64,000 bases of DNA from positions 1 to 64,000 of the forward strand of contig JASFYJ010000002.1 of NCBI GenBank assembly GCA_030055525.1, in the 5' to 3' direction. The translations under genes were made by a program, and so were the position numbers. How positions within the stretch are numbered: position 1 is the first letter of the stretch; every line of letters begins with the position of its first letter. The stretch is from Archaeoglobales archaeon. GTDB taxonomy: Archaea; Halobacteriota; Archaeoglobi; Archaeoglobales; Archaeoglobaceae. This document shows positions 10,743 to 19,298 of this stretch, piece by piece. The notes below the pieces were generated by a model, which saw nothing but the letters and a program-made list of their open reading frames with translations, searched no databases and was not told the origin of the DNA.

Positions 10743-10754
10743 AACATAAATATG
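10743..10754 (+). promoter_or_regulatory. Probable promoter of the mtr operon
   Basis: The 180-base gap between mmp7 and mtrE is AT-rich. The best TATA-like element is ACATAAATAT near 10744, preceded by a purine-rich BRE-like stretch. It would start a transcript near 10775 with a leader of about 60 bases ending in the GAGAAGGTGG ribosome site before mtrE. A small CGAACTTCG symmetry at 10756-10764 lies at the expected start. Confidence 0.4.
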
Positions 10755-10835
10755 TCGAACTTCGGCTGAGTTTTGGACATTTAGTTAAGGTTGCTTGGAT
10801 AAGGGAATTGATTAACACTTGAGAAGGTGGTGGAA

Positions 10836-11723
10836 ATGGACATAAATACGGGTTTAGGGCTTGTAGCTCTGATGGGTGCAGCAGCTACGATTGCGGGGGC
10901 TGCAGAAGACCTTGAATCGGACATTGGCTCACAAAGCAATCCAAATTCTCAGGTACAACTCGCTCCACAGGTTGGAGTTTTGCATAGAATTTTCAACAAA
11001 GCTATTTCTGGAGAACCACCAGCTTACGCCTTCTATTCAAGTATCGCAGCAACCGTTGCTTGGATACTGATGAGCTTGAACTTCAACATCTTTGCCGCAT
11101 TCGCCATTGGTGCATTTGTAGCTTCGATATTCCATGGGATATACGCAAGTACTGCGCATATCGGAAGAATTGCAAGTGCAAGAAGATACGGCCAGCCGAT
11201 ATATCTTGATGTGATGCTCAACCATCTTCCGGGAATAATGTCACACGGATTCGTGGCTACCTTCTGTGTCCTTGTACTTTCTTATGTTCTGCATGCATAC
11301 TTCGAACATCCATTCCCGTTCGTAATGCTTGCCTTCATATGGGGTATAACGGTTGGAGCGATCGGTTCTTCAACTGGCGATGTTCACTACGGATCTGAAA
11401 GGGAGTTCCAGAACCAGCCTTTTGGGTGTGGATTGAATGCAGCATTTTCTGGAAAGATAGTTACAAAGGCTGAGGTTGGTACTAGAAGCAACATAGATAA
11501 CGCATGGTTCTGTGCAAAGTTTGGGGGTCCAGCGACAGGTATAACTTTTGGACTTATAGTCTTCCTTGATAACTGGAGATCTCTGCTGTTTACACCAGAG
11601 ATGTCGATCGTTGTTGGAGCTGTAATGATAATTCTGCTGGTAGTTGCAAACAGAGTACTCGAGCTCTGGGCTAGAAAGAATTATGGACCATATCCGGAAA
11701 AGTTAGCCTTGTTGGAGGGGTGA
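10836..11723 (+). CDS. mtrE: Tetrahydromethanopterin S-methyltransferase subunit E
   Basis: A 295-residue membrane subunit of the sodium-pumping Mtr complex, which moves a methyl group between methyl-H4MPT and coenzyme M. The N-terminus MDINTGLGLVALMGAAATIA followed by EDLESDIGSQSNPNSQ is diagnostic. Six or so hydrophobic helices follow. The ATG at 10836 has a GAAGGTGG site 4 bases upstream; in-frame GTGs at 10827 and 10830 are less likely. First gene of a complete mtrEDCBAFGH operon in standard order. Confidence 0.96.
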   Translation: MDINTGLGLVALMGAAATIAGAAEDLESDIGSQSNPNSQVQLAPQVGVLHRIFNKAISGEPPAYAFYSSIAATVAWILMSLNFNIFAAFAIGAFVASIFHGIYASTAHIGRIASARRYGQPIYLDVMLNHLPGIMSHGFVATFCVLVLSYVLHAYFEHPFPFVMLAFIWGITVGAIGSSTGDVHYGSEREFQNQPFGCGLNAAFSGKIVTKAEVGTRSNIDNAWFCAKFGGPATGITFGLIVFLDNWRSLLFTPEMSIVVGAVMIILLVVANRVLELWARKNYGPYPEKLALLEG

Positions 11724-12406
11724 TCAGATTGGATCCGATAACTGCGATCGTTCTGTTAATAATCGCTGGAATTTTGATAGTTATTGCCGTTCATCATATC
11801 CCAGTCGGCGGCGCTCCAGCTGCGATGGCTATGGCTACTGGCGTTGGGACTGGAACGGTTCAACTTGCAACCGGAGCCGGTTTGACGGGGCTTGTAAGTG
11901 CTGGCTACATGTACCATTTTGCAGGTGTTGATCCTTACATAGTCTTGCTCAGCGGAGGAATAGGTAGCACATTGATGATAGGAATAACGATGCTTATAGG
12001 CAACGTGATTTACATCTTTGGCGTTGGGGTTCCGCCTGTTTCTGCAAAGGTGAAATTTGATCCAATTACGAAGGATAGGCAGGATATATATGTGTCTCCC
12101 GGTACCGAAGGACACGGCATTCCGACGGTTTCTTTTGTTAGTGGTATAATTGGAGGATTTATAGGTGGAGTCGGTGGTTCGCTTACATACGTCGTTCTGA
12201 ACGAAGTTGGCATAAACCCAGCGATCTCAGCCTTCATAGCAATCGGATTCTTCATAGCAAATGCGGTTATTGCGGCTTACAACATAGCGGGGACCATTGA
12301 GGGTTTCCACGATCCAAAGTTCAAAAGATTGCCTAAAGCGATACTTTCGAGTCTTATAGTCTCAGGATTTATTGCAGCCGTTGTAATTGGAGGTGTATTT
12401 CTATGA
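11720..12406 (+). CDS. mtrD: Tetrahydromethanopterin S-methyltransferase subunit D
   Basis: A 228-residue integral membrane Mtr subunit, with the family block HHIPVGGAPAAMAMATGVGT near the N-terminus and glycine-rich helices to the C-terminus. With MtrC and MtrE it forms the membrane part thought to carry sodium ions. The GTG at 11720 overlaps the mtrE stop (GTGA) after a GGAGGGG site. A TTG at 11729 would give the shorter LDPITA start and cannot be excluded. Confidence 0.95.
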   Translation: MIRLDPITAIVLLIIAGILIVIAVHHIPVGGAPAAMAMATGVGTGTVQLATGAGLTGLVSAGYMYHFAGVDPYIVLLSGGIGSTLMIGITMLIGNVIYIFGVGVPPVSAKVKFDPITKDRQDIYVSPGTEGHGIPTVSFVSGIIGGFIGGVGGSLTYVVLNEVGINPAISAFIAIGFFIANAVIAAYNIAGTIEGFHDPKFKRLPKAILSSLIVSGFIAAVVIGGVFL

Positions 12407-13215
12407 CGGTTTCCTGTGCTGCTGGAAAAGAGGTTAAAGAGGAGAAGAAGATAAACAACAATCTAATTGCTGCTATAGGTGTAATAGTCTCATTTATTGC
12501 AATCTACATAGCTTCAATAAGCGTATTTTTAGCATTCCTCGGTGCAGCTGGGATACTTGCCGCAAACCTATGGGGAGCAAACGGTGTTAGAACCGTCGCA
12601 AAGTATGGTATAGGAACGGGAGTGCCTTCAGTAGGTATGCTTGCACTCGGTGGCGCTGTTGGTGCTGTTTTTGCAGGGCTATACATCGGAAAGATGCTTG
12701 GAATAGAAGTTGCAGCTCCAATACTGGCTTTCATCTTGTCTATGATCACAGGCCTGCTGATAGGTATATGTGCAAGGTATATACTGAAGATGAACATCCC
12801 TGTTATGGTAAGATGCATGACAGAGATCTGTGGCGCTGGAGCACTTTTATTCATGTCTCAATTTGTTACAATAACAGGTTCCTACGGGTATGCAGCACTC
12901 GAAAAACTCGCTGAAGTTGGTGTAGTTCTGTTTATATTCATAATCGGAGCTCTTGGAATGTTACATCCATACAACGCATGCCTTGGGGCCGATGAGAGGC
13001 ATGGAAGAACTCTAAAATTAGCTTTAGCTACAGGAAGCGCACAGATAATTCTCGCGGGCATAGTTTCGATATACTTCCTAGGTTCAGTAAGTATTTTAAC
13101 TCTGTTAATCGGCGCTGTTGCGTGGGTGGTTACATACAGAGATTTCGTGAAAACGTCCTTCAAAGAGGGGATTGTTGTAAGTACTGGACTGATACCGGAG
13201 GTTGAGAAGAAATGA
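12403..13215 (+). CDS. mtrC: Tetrahydromethanopterin S-methyltransferase subunit C
   Basis: A 270-residue integral membrane subunit of Mtr with about seven hydrophobic helices and the family feature GANGVRTVAKYGIGTGVPSV. The start overlaps the mtrD stop as ATGA, with GGAGGTG upstream. It partners MtrD and MtrE in the membrane. Confidence 0.95.
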   Translation: MTVSCAAGKEVKEEKKINNNLIAAIGVIVSFIAIYIASISVFLAFLGAAGILAANLWGANGVRTVAKYGIGTGVPSVGMLALGGAVGAVFAGLYIGKMLGIEVAAPILAFILSMITGLLIGICARYILKMNIPVMVRCMTEICGAGALLFMSQFVTITGSYGYAALEKLAEVGVVLFIFIIGALGMLHPYNACLGADERHGRTLKLALATGSAQIILAGIVSIYFLGSVSILTLLIGAVAWVVTYRDFVKTSFKEGIVVSTGLIPEVEKK

Positions 13216-13514
13216 CGTTCGCTAAGATATCCTCTGAACCTGGATTGGTTTTGGATGCTGTTAAGGGAATCGTTGGCGAAGAAAGAGATGATTTGATTCT
13301 CTATTCACTTTCGGAAATTGAAGAAAAAATCAGATTACTTGACGAAATAGCGGACGATTTGGTAAACTCTCTAGATCCCCTCAAAAACTTTAGATCCTCA
13401 TATCCTGGAAGAGAGAAGTCTATGTACTATGCAGGAATGACTACGGGTGTTTTTTACGGGCTTGTAGTAGGCTTGATTATTGCATTCCTTATCTCGCTTG
13501 CAATGGTGATATAA
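13212..13514 (+). CDS. mtrB: Tetrahydromethanopterin S-methyltransferase subunit B
   Basis: A 100-residue small Mtr subunit: a soluble helical N-terminal part, then a single C-terminal membrane helix at about residues 75-98 (TTGVFYGLVVGLIIAF). The start overlaps the mtrC stop as ATGA after GAGGTTGAG. Placement and length fit MtrB. Confidence 0.92.
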   Translation: MTFAKISSEPGLVLDAVKGIVGEERDDLILYSLSEIEEKIRLLDEIADDLVNSLDPLKNFRSSYPGREKSMYYAGMTTGVFYGLVVGLIIAFLISLAMVI

Positions 13515-13515
13515 T

Positions 13516-14244
13516 ATGCCGGAAAAAGTTGAACCAGCGGCTGGATGGCCAAAAATTAAAGGAGAGTACATGGTTGGCGATCCAAAAAGTTGCGTCGCTG
13601 TAGTTACTCTTGGAAGCCATCTTGATGAAAAAAAGCTCATTGAAGCTGGAGCTGCAATAGCTGGAATCTGTAAGACTGAAAACATTGGTATTGAGAAGGT
13701 TGTAGCTAACGTAATTGCGAATCCGAATATCAGATATCTAATACTCTGCGGAGCAGAAGTAACAGGGCATCTAACTGGGGACGCAATTATATGTCTTCAC
13801 AAGCATGGTATAAAGAACAACAGGATAGTAAACGCTAAAGGTGCAATTCCTTACATCGAGAATCTACCACTTTCAGCTATCGAACGCTTCCAGAAACAGG
13901 TTGAGATAGTAGATATAATGGGAGTGGAAGATCTAAACACAATAATTGCAAAAATAAAAGAGTGCATCTCAAAAGATCCAGGCGCTTATCCAGAACCACC
14001 GATGGTTGTGGAGATCAAAGAAGAAGGAGCTGAAGAGATAGAAGCTGGAGAAAGTTATCCGATGCCTGGAGAAATAGCTAATATAGAGTCTTGGGTTAGA
14101 GATTTAGAGCTGAGAGTTAAGGAAGCAGGTTTAATGAACAAGTATGCTGCAGGTGTTTATGCAGGAAGATTTCAGGGATTTTGGATGGGTTTCACTTTAG
14201 CCATGACTGTACTAGGAATTTTGATGTGGATGGTGGGATTATGA
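13516..14244 (+). CDS. mtrA: Tetrahydromethanopterin S-methyltransferase subunit A (corrinoid protein)
   Basis: A 242-residue corrinoid-carrying Mtr subunit. The cobamide-binding region contains GAEVTGHLTGDA, where His85 corresponds to the axial cobalt ligand known from methanogen MtrA. The C-terminus keeps a membrane anchor at about residues 218-240. Its cobalt accepts the methyl group from MtrH and passes it to coenzyme M while sodium is moved. It starts one base after the mtrB stop. The neighbouring cbiX and the cobalt/nickel transporter at 32-34 kb fit its cobamide need. Confidence 0.97.
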   Translation: MPEKVEPAAGWPKIKGEYMVGDPKSCVAVVTLGSHLDEKKLIEAGAAIAGICKTENIGIEKVVANVIANPNIRYLILCGAEVTGHLTGDAIICLHKHGIKNNRIVNAKGAIPYIENLPLSAIERFQKQVEIVDIMGVEDLNTIIAKIKECISKDPGAYPEPPMVVEIKEEGAEEIEAGESYPMPGEIANIESWVRDLELRVKEAGLMNKYAAGVYAGRFQGFWMGFTLAMTVLGILMWMVGL

Positions 14245-14441
14245 ATGGCTTTCCTAAAATTTTGAAACCCAAAACATCTAGGATTGGAGAGATTGTTAGT
14301 GAAGTCGAATACAGTGCGCAGTTGATTTCGAGAACTCATAAACTTGAAGCAGGCATAAACATGGCAGGTATTTATGGCTTCGTGATTGGGCTTCTATTTG
14401 CATTCGTTCTAATACTGGTTCCAATGCTGCTTGTGGGGTGA
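14241..14441 (+). CDS. mtrF: Tetrahydromethanopterin S-methyltransferase subunit F
   Basis: A 66-residue subunit with a C-terminal membrane helix (IYGFVIGLLFAFVLILVPML). The ATG at 14241 overlaps the mtrA stop as ATGA. An earlier in-frame ATG at 14181 lies inside mtrA and would add residues foreign to the family. Its soluble part resembles the C-terminal part of MtrA, a known feature of MtrF. Confidence 0.9.
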   Translation: MNGFPKILKPKTSRIGEIVSEVEYSAQLISRTHKLEAGINMAGIYGFVIGLLFAFVLILVPMLLVG

Positions 14442-14447
14442 TGACAG

Positions 14448-14666
14448 ATGGAGGGTAAGACTCCTCAGGCCTATGTTGACACTGTAGAATACGTAGAACT
14501 TGCAAAGAAGTTGCAGAAGATCGAAGAAAAAATTGAGTTCTTCCAAGCTGAGCTTGCGCAACAAACAGGAAAGAAAGTAGGTAGAGATATTGGAATACTT
14601 TATGGGCTTGTTTTTGGCCTTTTCTTGGTGTTGGTGTACCTCATAATAAAGATTTCGTGGGGGTGA
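14448..14666 (+). CDS. mtrG: Tetrahydromethanopterin S-methyltransferase subunit G
   Basis: A 72-residue subunit: helical, coiled-coil-prone N-terminus (ELAKKLQKIEEKIEFFQAEL) and one membrane helix at the C-terminus (GILYGLVFGLFLVLVYLIIK). It starts 6 bases after mtrF, and its length and order match MtrG. Confidence 0.92.
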   Translation: MEGKTPQAYVDTVEYVELAKKLQKIEEKIEFFQAELAQQTGKKVGRDIGILYGLVFGLFLVLVYLIIKISWG

Positions 14667-14670
14667 TGGA

Positions 14671-15606
14671 ATGTTTAAATACGAAAAAGAACAAAAGGTT
14701 TATGAATTCGGAAAGGTCAAAGTTGGCGGACAGCCTGGCGAATATCCACCAGCGTATGTTGGTACAATATTTTATAAAGGGCATAAGATAGTATCTGACG
14801 AAAGAACCGGTAAATTCGACAAAGAGAAGGCTGAACAGCTTTGGAAAACACAGGAGGAGTTTTCTGAGTTAACGGGAATACCCTGTATGCTTCAGATAGT
14901 TGCCGAACATGATGAAGCGATGGAGAAATACATAGAGTGGTTTACTGGAATTTCGGATGCTCCTTTCCTGATAGACTCTACAGATCCAAAAGTCAGAATC
15001 GCTGGAGCTAAGTATGTAACCGAAGTTGGTGTTCACGATAGAGCTATTTACAATTCGATAAATCCAAGTATAACCCAGCAAGAAATCGAAGCTTTAAAGA
15101 ATAGTAAACTTGAAGCCGCAATAGTTTTAGCGTTCAACCCTACAGACAATACTGTAAAAGGTAGGTTGGATATCCTTGAAAAAGGCGGAGCTGGACTAAC
15201 TAAGGGTTTGCTTCAGATCGCTGCTGAATGCGGGATCAAGAAGTATCTGATAGATGTTGCGGCAACACCGCTTGGCGCTGGAGCTGGTGCTACATTTAAG
15301 TCAGTAATGGCAGTTAAAGCCAAACTTGGCTTACCAGCTGGTGGCGCTCCGCATAACATTCCATCTGCATGGCCTTGGATCAAACCTTTGAAGAAAGAGA
15401 GAAAGGAAGTTTGGTACCCAGCAGATATAGGTTCAAATCTGGTAATGCAAATACTCGGCGCAGATTTTCTACTCTATGGTCCAATTGAAAACGCTCCAAT
15501 GGTGTTTCCAAGTGCGGCCATGGTAAGTATAATAGTCGCTGAAGCAGTTAACGAGCTCGGAATAAGCCCACAAGCAGACTGGCATCCAATAAAGAAACTT
15601 GTATAA
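14671..15606 (+). CDS. mtrH: Tetrahydromethanopterin S-methyltransferase subunit H
   Basis: A 311-residue soluble TIM-barrel methyltransferase subunit. It transfers the methyl group between methyl-tetrahydromethanopterin and the corrinoid of MtrA. Family features include the N-terminal FKYEKEQKVYEFGKVKVGGQ, DSTDPKVRIAG and INPSIT segments. It starts 4 bases after mtrG with GGGGGTGATGG upstream, and is the last mtr gene. The complete eight-subunit set means the sodium-coupled complex can be assembled. Confidence 0.97.
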   Translation: MFKYEKEQKVYEFGKVKVGGQPGEYPPAYVGTIFYKGHKIVSDERTGKFDKEKAEQLWKTQEEFSELTGIPCMLQIVAEHDEAMEKYIEWFTGISDAPFLIDSTDPKVRIAGAKYVTEVGVHDRAIYNSINPSITQQEIEALKNSKLEAAIVLAFNPTDNTVKGRLDILEKGGAGLTKGLLQIAAECGIKKYLIDVAATPLGAGAGATFKSVMAVKAKLGLPAGGAPHNIPSAWPWIKPLKKERKEVWYPADIGSNLVMQILGADFLLYGPIENAPMVFPSAAMVSIIVAEAVNELGISPQADWHPIKKLV

Positions 15607-15623
15607 ACCTGGGGGTGTAAAAA

Positions 15624-16025
15624 CTGAAGGAAGTAGCTGCATTATTGATAGGTCATGGCAGCAAGCTGGAAGAACAGAGGAAGATGGTGGAACAGATAGC
15701 TTTATCTATCAAAAGTAAAAATATTTTTGCAGATGTTTTTTATGCATTCATGAACGTAAACCGACCCAGCGTGCAGGAATCGATGTCTGAAATTGTGAAG
15801 AAAGGTTACAAAAAGATAGTTGCAATTCCAATTTTTCTTTCGGATGGCATACACACAACTGAAGATATTCCAAAAGTTCTTGGACTTCCAAAAGGTGTTA
15901 AGAAAGGTTTCGTAGATGTCGATGGCAAAAAAGTTGAAGTTTTTTATGCAAGAACCATAGGGTTCGATGAGAGGATAGTCGAGATACTCATAGAGAGAGG
16001 TAAAGAAGCGATTGATATTTCCTAA
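15624..16025 (+). CDS. cfbA: Sirohydrochlorin cobalto/nickelochelatase, small CbiX/CfbA type
   Basis: A chelatase of about 133 residues that inserts cobalt (cobamide) or nickel (coenzyme F430) into sirohydrochlorin. The two metal-binding histidines are His11 in LIGHGS and His77 in SDGIHTTEDIP. The start is unusual: the reading frame opens after a TAA at 15618, and its first usable codon is CTG at 15624, 6 bases after a GGGGGTG site. The only other start, TTG at 15645, would remove the first beta strand of the fold and has no ribosome site. It sits directly after mtrH. The small homodimeric form is usual in archaea. Confidence 0.88.
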   Translation: MKEVAALLIGHGSKLEEQRKMVEQIALSIKSKNIFADVFYAFMNVNRPSVQESMSEIVKKGYKKIVAIPIFLSDGIHTTEDIPKVLGLPKGVKKGFVDVDGKKVEVFYARTIGFDERIVEILIERGKEAIDIS

Positions 16026-16076
16026 ATTTTTTTATACTCTTGTTGTCGTTTTTGCAAAACAGAGGAGGTGGTACTT

Positions 16077-17369
16077 GTGGGAGATATTCCAAAATCTGAT
16101 TGGAAGGTGCAGAGGTATCTTTATACAAGAGATATCTCAAGTGCACCGCTGATAACGTTACTCCTAAAGTATGTAGACGAGATCTATCAGCCAAGAAACG
16201 AAGAAGAAGTGATGGAAATTCTGAAAATGGCCAAACAAGAGGGTGCAACAGTTATACCAAGAGGCGCAGGAACCTCTGGCTACGGAGGGGTTTTGCCTGT
16301 AAAGGATATAGCCCTGTTTAGATTCTCAAGCAGAAAAACGATAATGATCGATACAACAAGGATGGACAGTTTTGAAATTAATGAGGATGAGCAAATAGTA
16401 GAATGCTCCCCTGGAGCTGTTTGGTGGGATATAGAAAAGAAGCTGAACAAGAAGGGACTTACCCTTAGAATTTATCCAACAAGCGCTCCATCATCTACTG
16501 TCGCAGGTTGGATAGCTCAAAACGGTACCGGTGTTGGTAGCTTGAAGTATGGTGGAATTGCCGAGAACGTTACGAAGATAAGGGTTGCTGACTTCAATGG
16601 TGTTAAAGAGGTTGAAGGTAAGGATCTGAAGTACTACGTTGGAATGTGTGGAACAACTGGTATAATCACAAAAGCTTGGGTTAAAGTCAAAGAAGTTGAA
16701 GATATGCACTACTATGCTTTCCATCTCCCACCACACAAAGCCGGAAAGCTTGTTTATGAAGGAGAACACTATGCAGCGTTGTACTTAGATGAAGGTTACG
16801 TAAAACTGAAGAATCAATCTTTCGGAACGAATTTACCCGAAAAAGATACACTGATGATCGCTACAACAGAGAAGATGAGCGAAGGTGATGAGGAGCTTGG
16901 AGAAGAGATATGGGAAACAAGATTTTACCCAATGAGAGTTAGAAAACTTGGTCCAGGTCTTGTGGCTGCTGAAAACGTTTTACCGGTAGACTCAATTCCA
17001 GCTTATTTGAATGCTTTGCATAGAATGGTCAAACAACCAAACGGAAGCGAAATTTGGTATGTAAAGGGCAAGAAGGGCGCTGTATTAACATTCATACCGT
17101 CCGATGAAAGGAAATTCTTAAATTACGCTTTGACGTGGAGACAGAGCCTTAGAGCTTTAAGGACGGCAAAAAAGATGAGAGGTGTACCGTATTCTTTAGG
17201 GCTCTATCTCAGCTGTGAATCTAAACTGCTTTTAAAGCAGGATTATGAAGAGATAAGGGAATTCAAGAAAAAGATCGATCCTGAAGACCTTTTAAACCCT
17301 GGAAAAGTATTCCCGAAGGGTGTTTTTCCGCTTATAATCGGAATTGGACAGAAGGTGGTGATATTATGA
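16077..17369 (+). CDS. GlcD-type FAD-linked oxidase
   Basis: A flavoprotein of about 430 residues of the FAD-binding-4/glycolate-lactate oxidase type. The FAD PP-loop region is IPRGAGTSGYGG, with later GGSLKYGG-like and GMCGTTGIITKAW blocks; the C-terminus has IDPEDLLNPGKVFP, as in GlcD. It probably oxidises a 2-hydroxy acid or related substrate, which is not identifiable. GTG at 16077 follows GAGGAGGTGG at good spacing; an in-frame GTG at 16068 lies within that site. It overlaps the next gene as ATGA, so electrons likely pass to that HdrD-like protein. A TATA-like element lies near 16029-16038. Confidence 0.85.
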   Translation: MGDIPKSDWKVQRYLYTRDISSAPLITLLLKYVDEIYQPRNEEEVMEILKMAKQEGATVIPRGAGTSGYGGVLPVKDIALFRFSSRKTIMIDTTRMDSFEINEDEQIVECSPGAVWWDIEKKLNKKGLTLRIYPTSAPSSTVAGWIAQNGTGVGSLKYGGIAENVTKIRVADFNGVKEVEGKDLKYYVGMCGTTGIITKAWVKVKEVEDMHYYAFHLPPHKAGKLVYEGEHYAALYLDEGYVKLKNQSFGTNLPEKDTLMIATTEKMSEGDEELGEEIWETRFYPMRVRKLGPGLVAAENVLPVDSIPAYLNALHRMVKQPNGSEIWYVKGKKGAVLTFIPSDERKFLNYALTWRQSLRALRTAKKMRGVPYSLGLYLSCESKLLLKQDYEEIREFKKKIDPEDLLNPGKVFPKGVFPLIIGIGQKVVIL

Positions 17370-18532
17370 GGGTTGAGAAGGAAATAAACGACTTAGTTAC
17401 AGCTTGCGCTCAATGTTTCTATTGCAGAGTCTGTCCAGCATTTCAGACGATAAAGTGGGAGAGTGTATCTCCAAGGGGTAGAGTGTACACGATAAAAGGA
17501 TTGATAAGGAGGAAAATAGAGCTGGAACCTCAGCTGGTTGAAGATTTCTATAAATGCACAACCTGTGGTGCATGCGAAGAGCAATGTCAAACTACCTTGC
17601 CTTTAGTTGATATCTGGGAGCATGTAAGAGCTGAATTTGTCAAGGAAAAGGTCGCTCCACTTCCAGCACATAAAAAGATACGTGAACTGGCAGAAAAATC
17701 TGGAAATCCCTATGGAGAACCTCAAGAGAAAAAGATAGAGTGGATAAAGGGATACAAGTACAACGAAAGTGGCGAGCTTTTATACTTCGCTGGATGTACA
17801 GCAAGCTTTAGAGCAGTAGAACTGGCGAAAAATACTGTAGAACTTTTCAACAAAGCTGGCGTTGAATTTACGTTTGCTGGAAAAGACGAATATTGTTGTG
17901 GATCCCCCTTCTTAAGGACTGGTCAGAGAGATATAGCTTATGAGTTCTTCAAGAAGAACTACAACGAATGGAAAAAGAGGGGCGTAAAGACGATAGTCTC
18001 ATCGTGTGCTGGATGTTACAGAACGATCCTAATAGATTATCCAAAGATTGCAAAAGAACTCGGCTTGGACTGGGATTTCAAAGTTATGCATACATCTCAA
18101 CTTGTTAACAAGCTTATAAAAGAAGGTAAGCTTACACCGAAGAAGTTCGAAGCTAAGGTAACGTATCATGATCCGTGCCACCTCGGTAGACACACCAAAG
18201 TCTACGAAGAGCCTAGAGAAGTAATAAAGGCCATCGGGGCCGAACTTATAGAGATGGACAGAAATAGAGGAGAATCATTCTGTTGTGGTTCAGGAGGAGG
18301 TGTAAAGTCCCAATTCAAAGATCTTGCTGGAGCTATAGGTAAAAACAGAATTCAGGAAGCCAAAGAGACTGGAGCTGAGTACCTTATATCTTGCTGCCCA
18401 TTCTGCAAGTATCACCTTAAGCAGATGGCTGAAGAGTCGGGGGTAAATATAAAAGTTGCTGACCTAGTTGAGATAGTTAACAACCTTGTCGGTTCAAGCG
18501 ATATTAAGGCGGAAGATATAAAGTGCGGTTAA
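17366..18532 (+). CDS. HdrD/GlcF-like iron-sulfur oxidoreductase
   Basis: A 388-residue protein with an N-terminal pair of [4Fe-4S] motifs (CAQCFYCRVCP near residue 12 and CTTCGACEEQC near 60), then two CCG domains. The first CCG domain has AGCTAS, YCCGSP and SCAGC; the second has DPCHLG, FCCGSGGG and SCCPFC. HdrD, which reduces the CoM-CoB heterodisulfide, and GlcF share this build. It is translationally coupled to the GlcD-like flavoprotein and close to mtr. That suggests a membrane-free couple linking a substrate oxidation to CoM/CoB thiols, but no hdrE cytochrome is nearby. The electron partner is inferred. Confidence 0.83.
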   Translation: MRVEKEINDLVTACAQCFYCRVCPAFQTIKWESVSPRGRVYTIKGLIRRKIELEPQLVEDFYKCTTCGACEEQCQTTLPLVDIWEHVRAEFVKEKVAPLPAHKKIRELAEKSGNPYGEPQEKKIEWIKGYKYNESGELLYFAGCTASFRAVELAKNTVELFNKAGVEFTFAGKDEYCCGSPFLRTGQRDIAYEFFKKNYNEWKKRGVKTIVSSCAGCYRTILIDYPKIAKELGLDWDFKVMHTSQLVNKLIKEGKLTPKKFEAKVTYHDPCHLGRHTKVYEEPREVIKAIGAELIEMDRNRGESFCCGSGGGVKSQFKDLAGAIGKNRIQEAKETGAEYLISCCPFCKYHLKQMAEESGVNIKVADLVEIVNNLVGSSDIKAEDIKCG

Positions 18533-18563
18533 ATTTATTTTTTTAGACAGCGTAGGTGAGTTC

Positions 18564-19298
18564 ATGGAAATTGAAAATGTTAGAAGGAAAGCGAGGGAGC
18601 TTAGAGAAGTTTTGAGTCTGAAGACTTTTCCTGTTGGCGTAAAATTGCTTAAAGAACCTTCGAAACTTGATGCGAAGAGACTGAAAGGTTATAGATACTG
18701 TCAAGCTCTGATGAGGGCTCGACATGGAGAACACGTTTTAATTGGTAGAGAAGATCTCAGCTGTGCTGCAGCTTCTGCCGTTTTTGGATTCAAACCAATG
18801 CCCGAGAGTTTTAAGACAGGAGAACAGTCTGTGAATATTGGTATAGCCAAGGATAAGGAAGTAGGAGCTAAAATTTACGAGGAAGTACTTTCTTTTGCTC
18901 CAGGTGAGATATCAGAGATATACCTCTTTCCTCTCGAAACAGCTATCCTTGAGCCAGATGTCGTGATAGTTGAAGATAAGGTCGAAAGACTGATGTGGAT
19001 AGTTCTAGCATATATAAATGCGATCGGTGGAGAGAGAGTTCAGCCAAACACAGCAGTTATGCGTGCTACATGTTTAGATTGCACCGCAATTCCATTCAAG
19101 ACACAAAAGATCAACATAAGTTTGGGTTGCTATGGATGCAGAAGTGCAACAGATATCGAAGATGATGAGGCTCTAGTTGGGTTTCCATTCAAGTACTTTG
19201 AAAGCGTGGTTGATTACGTGAAGTTGTTCAGCGAAAAAGCCATACCTAATGCTAGATCAAAGAAGGTGTTTAAAGCTTTGCAGGAGAAAGGTGTTTAA
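18564..19298 (+). CDS. DUF169 family protein
   Basis: A 244-residue member of the DUF169 family, function unknown. Conserved-looking cysteines are in RYCQAL (near 52), LSCAAAS, TCLDCTA and LGCYGCR, enough to hold an iron-sulfur cluster. It starts after GGTGAG and its stop is immediately followed by the nifB ATG, with nifB followed immediately by mmp14. That tight operon next to mtr and mmp genes suggests a part in cofactor or cluster assembly for methane metabolism; this is inference. Confidence 0.75.
   Translation: MEIENVRRKARELREVLSLKTFPVGVKLLKEPSKLDAKRLKGYRYCQALMRARHGEHVLIGREDLSCAAASAVFGFKPMPESFKTGEQSVNIGIAKDKEVGAKIYEEVLSFAPGEISEIYLFPLETAILEPDVVIVEDKVERLMWIVLAYINAIGGERVQPNTAVMRATCLDCTAIPFKTQKINISLGCYGCRSATDIEDDEALVGFPFKYFESVVDYVKLFSEKAIPNARSKKVFKALQEKGV

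Noticed and set aside
5715-15606. Direct claim that the organism makes or oxidises methane
   Set aside because: No mcrBDCGA genes are in the window; mmp and mtr strongly suggest MCR but direction of the pathway cannot be read from them.
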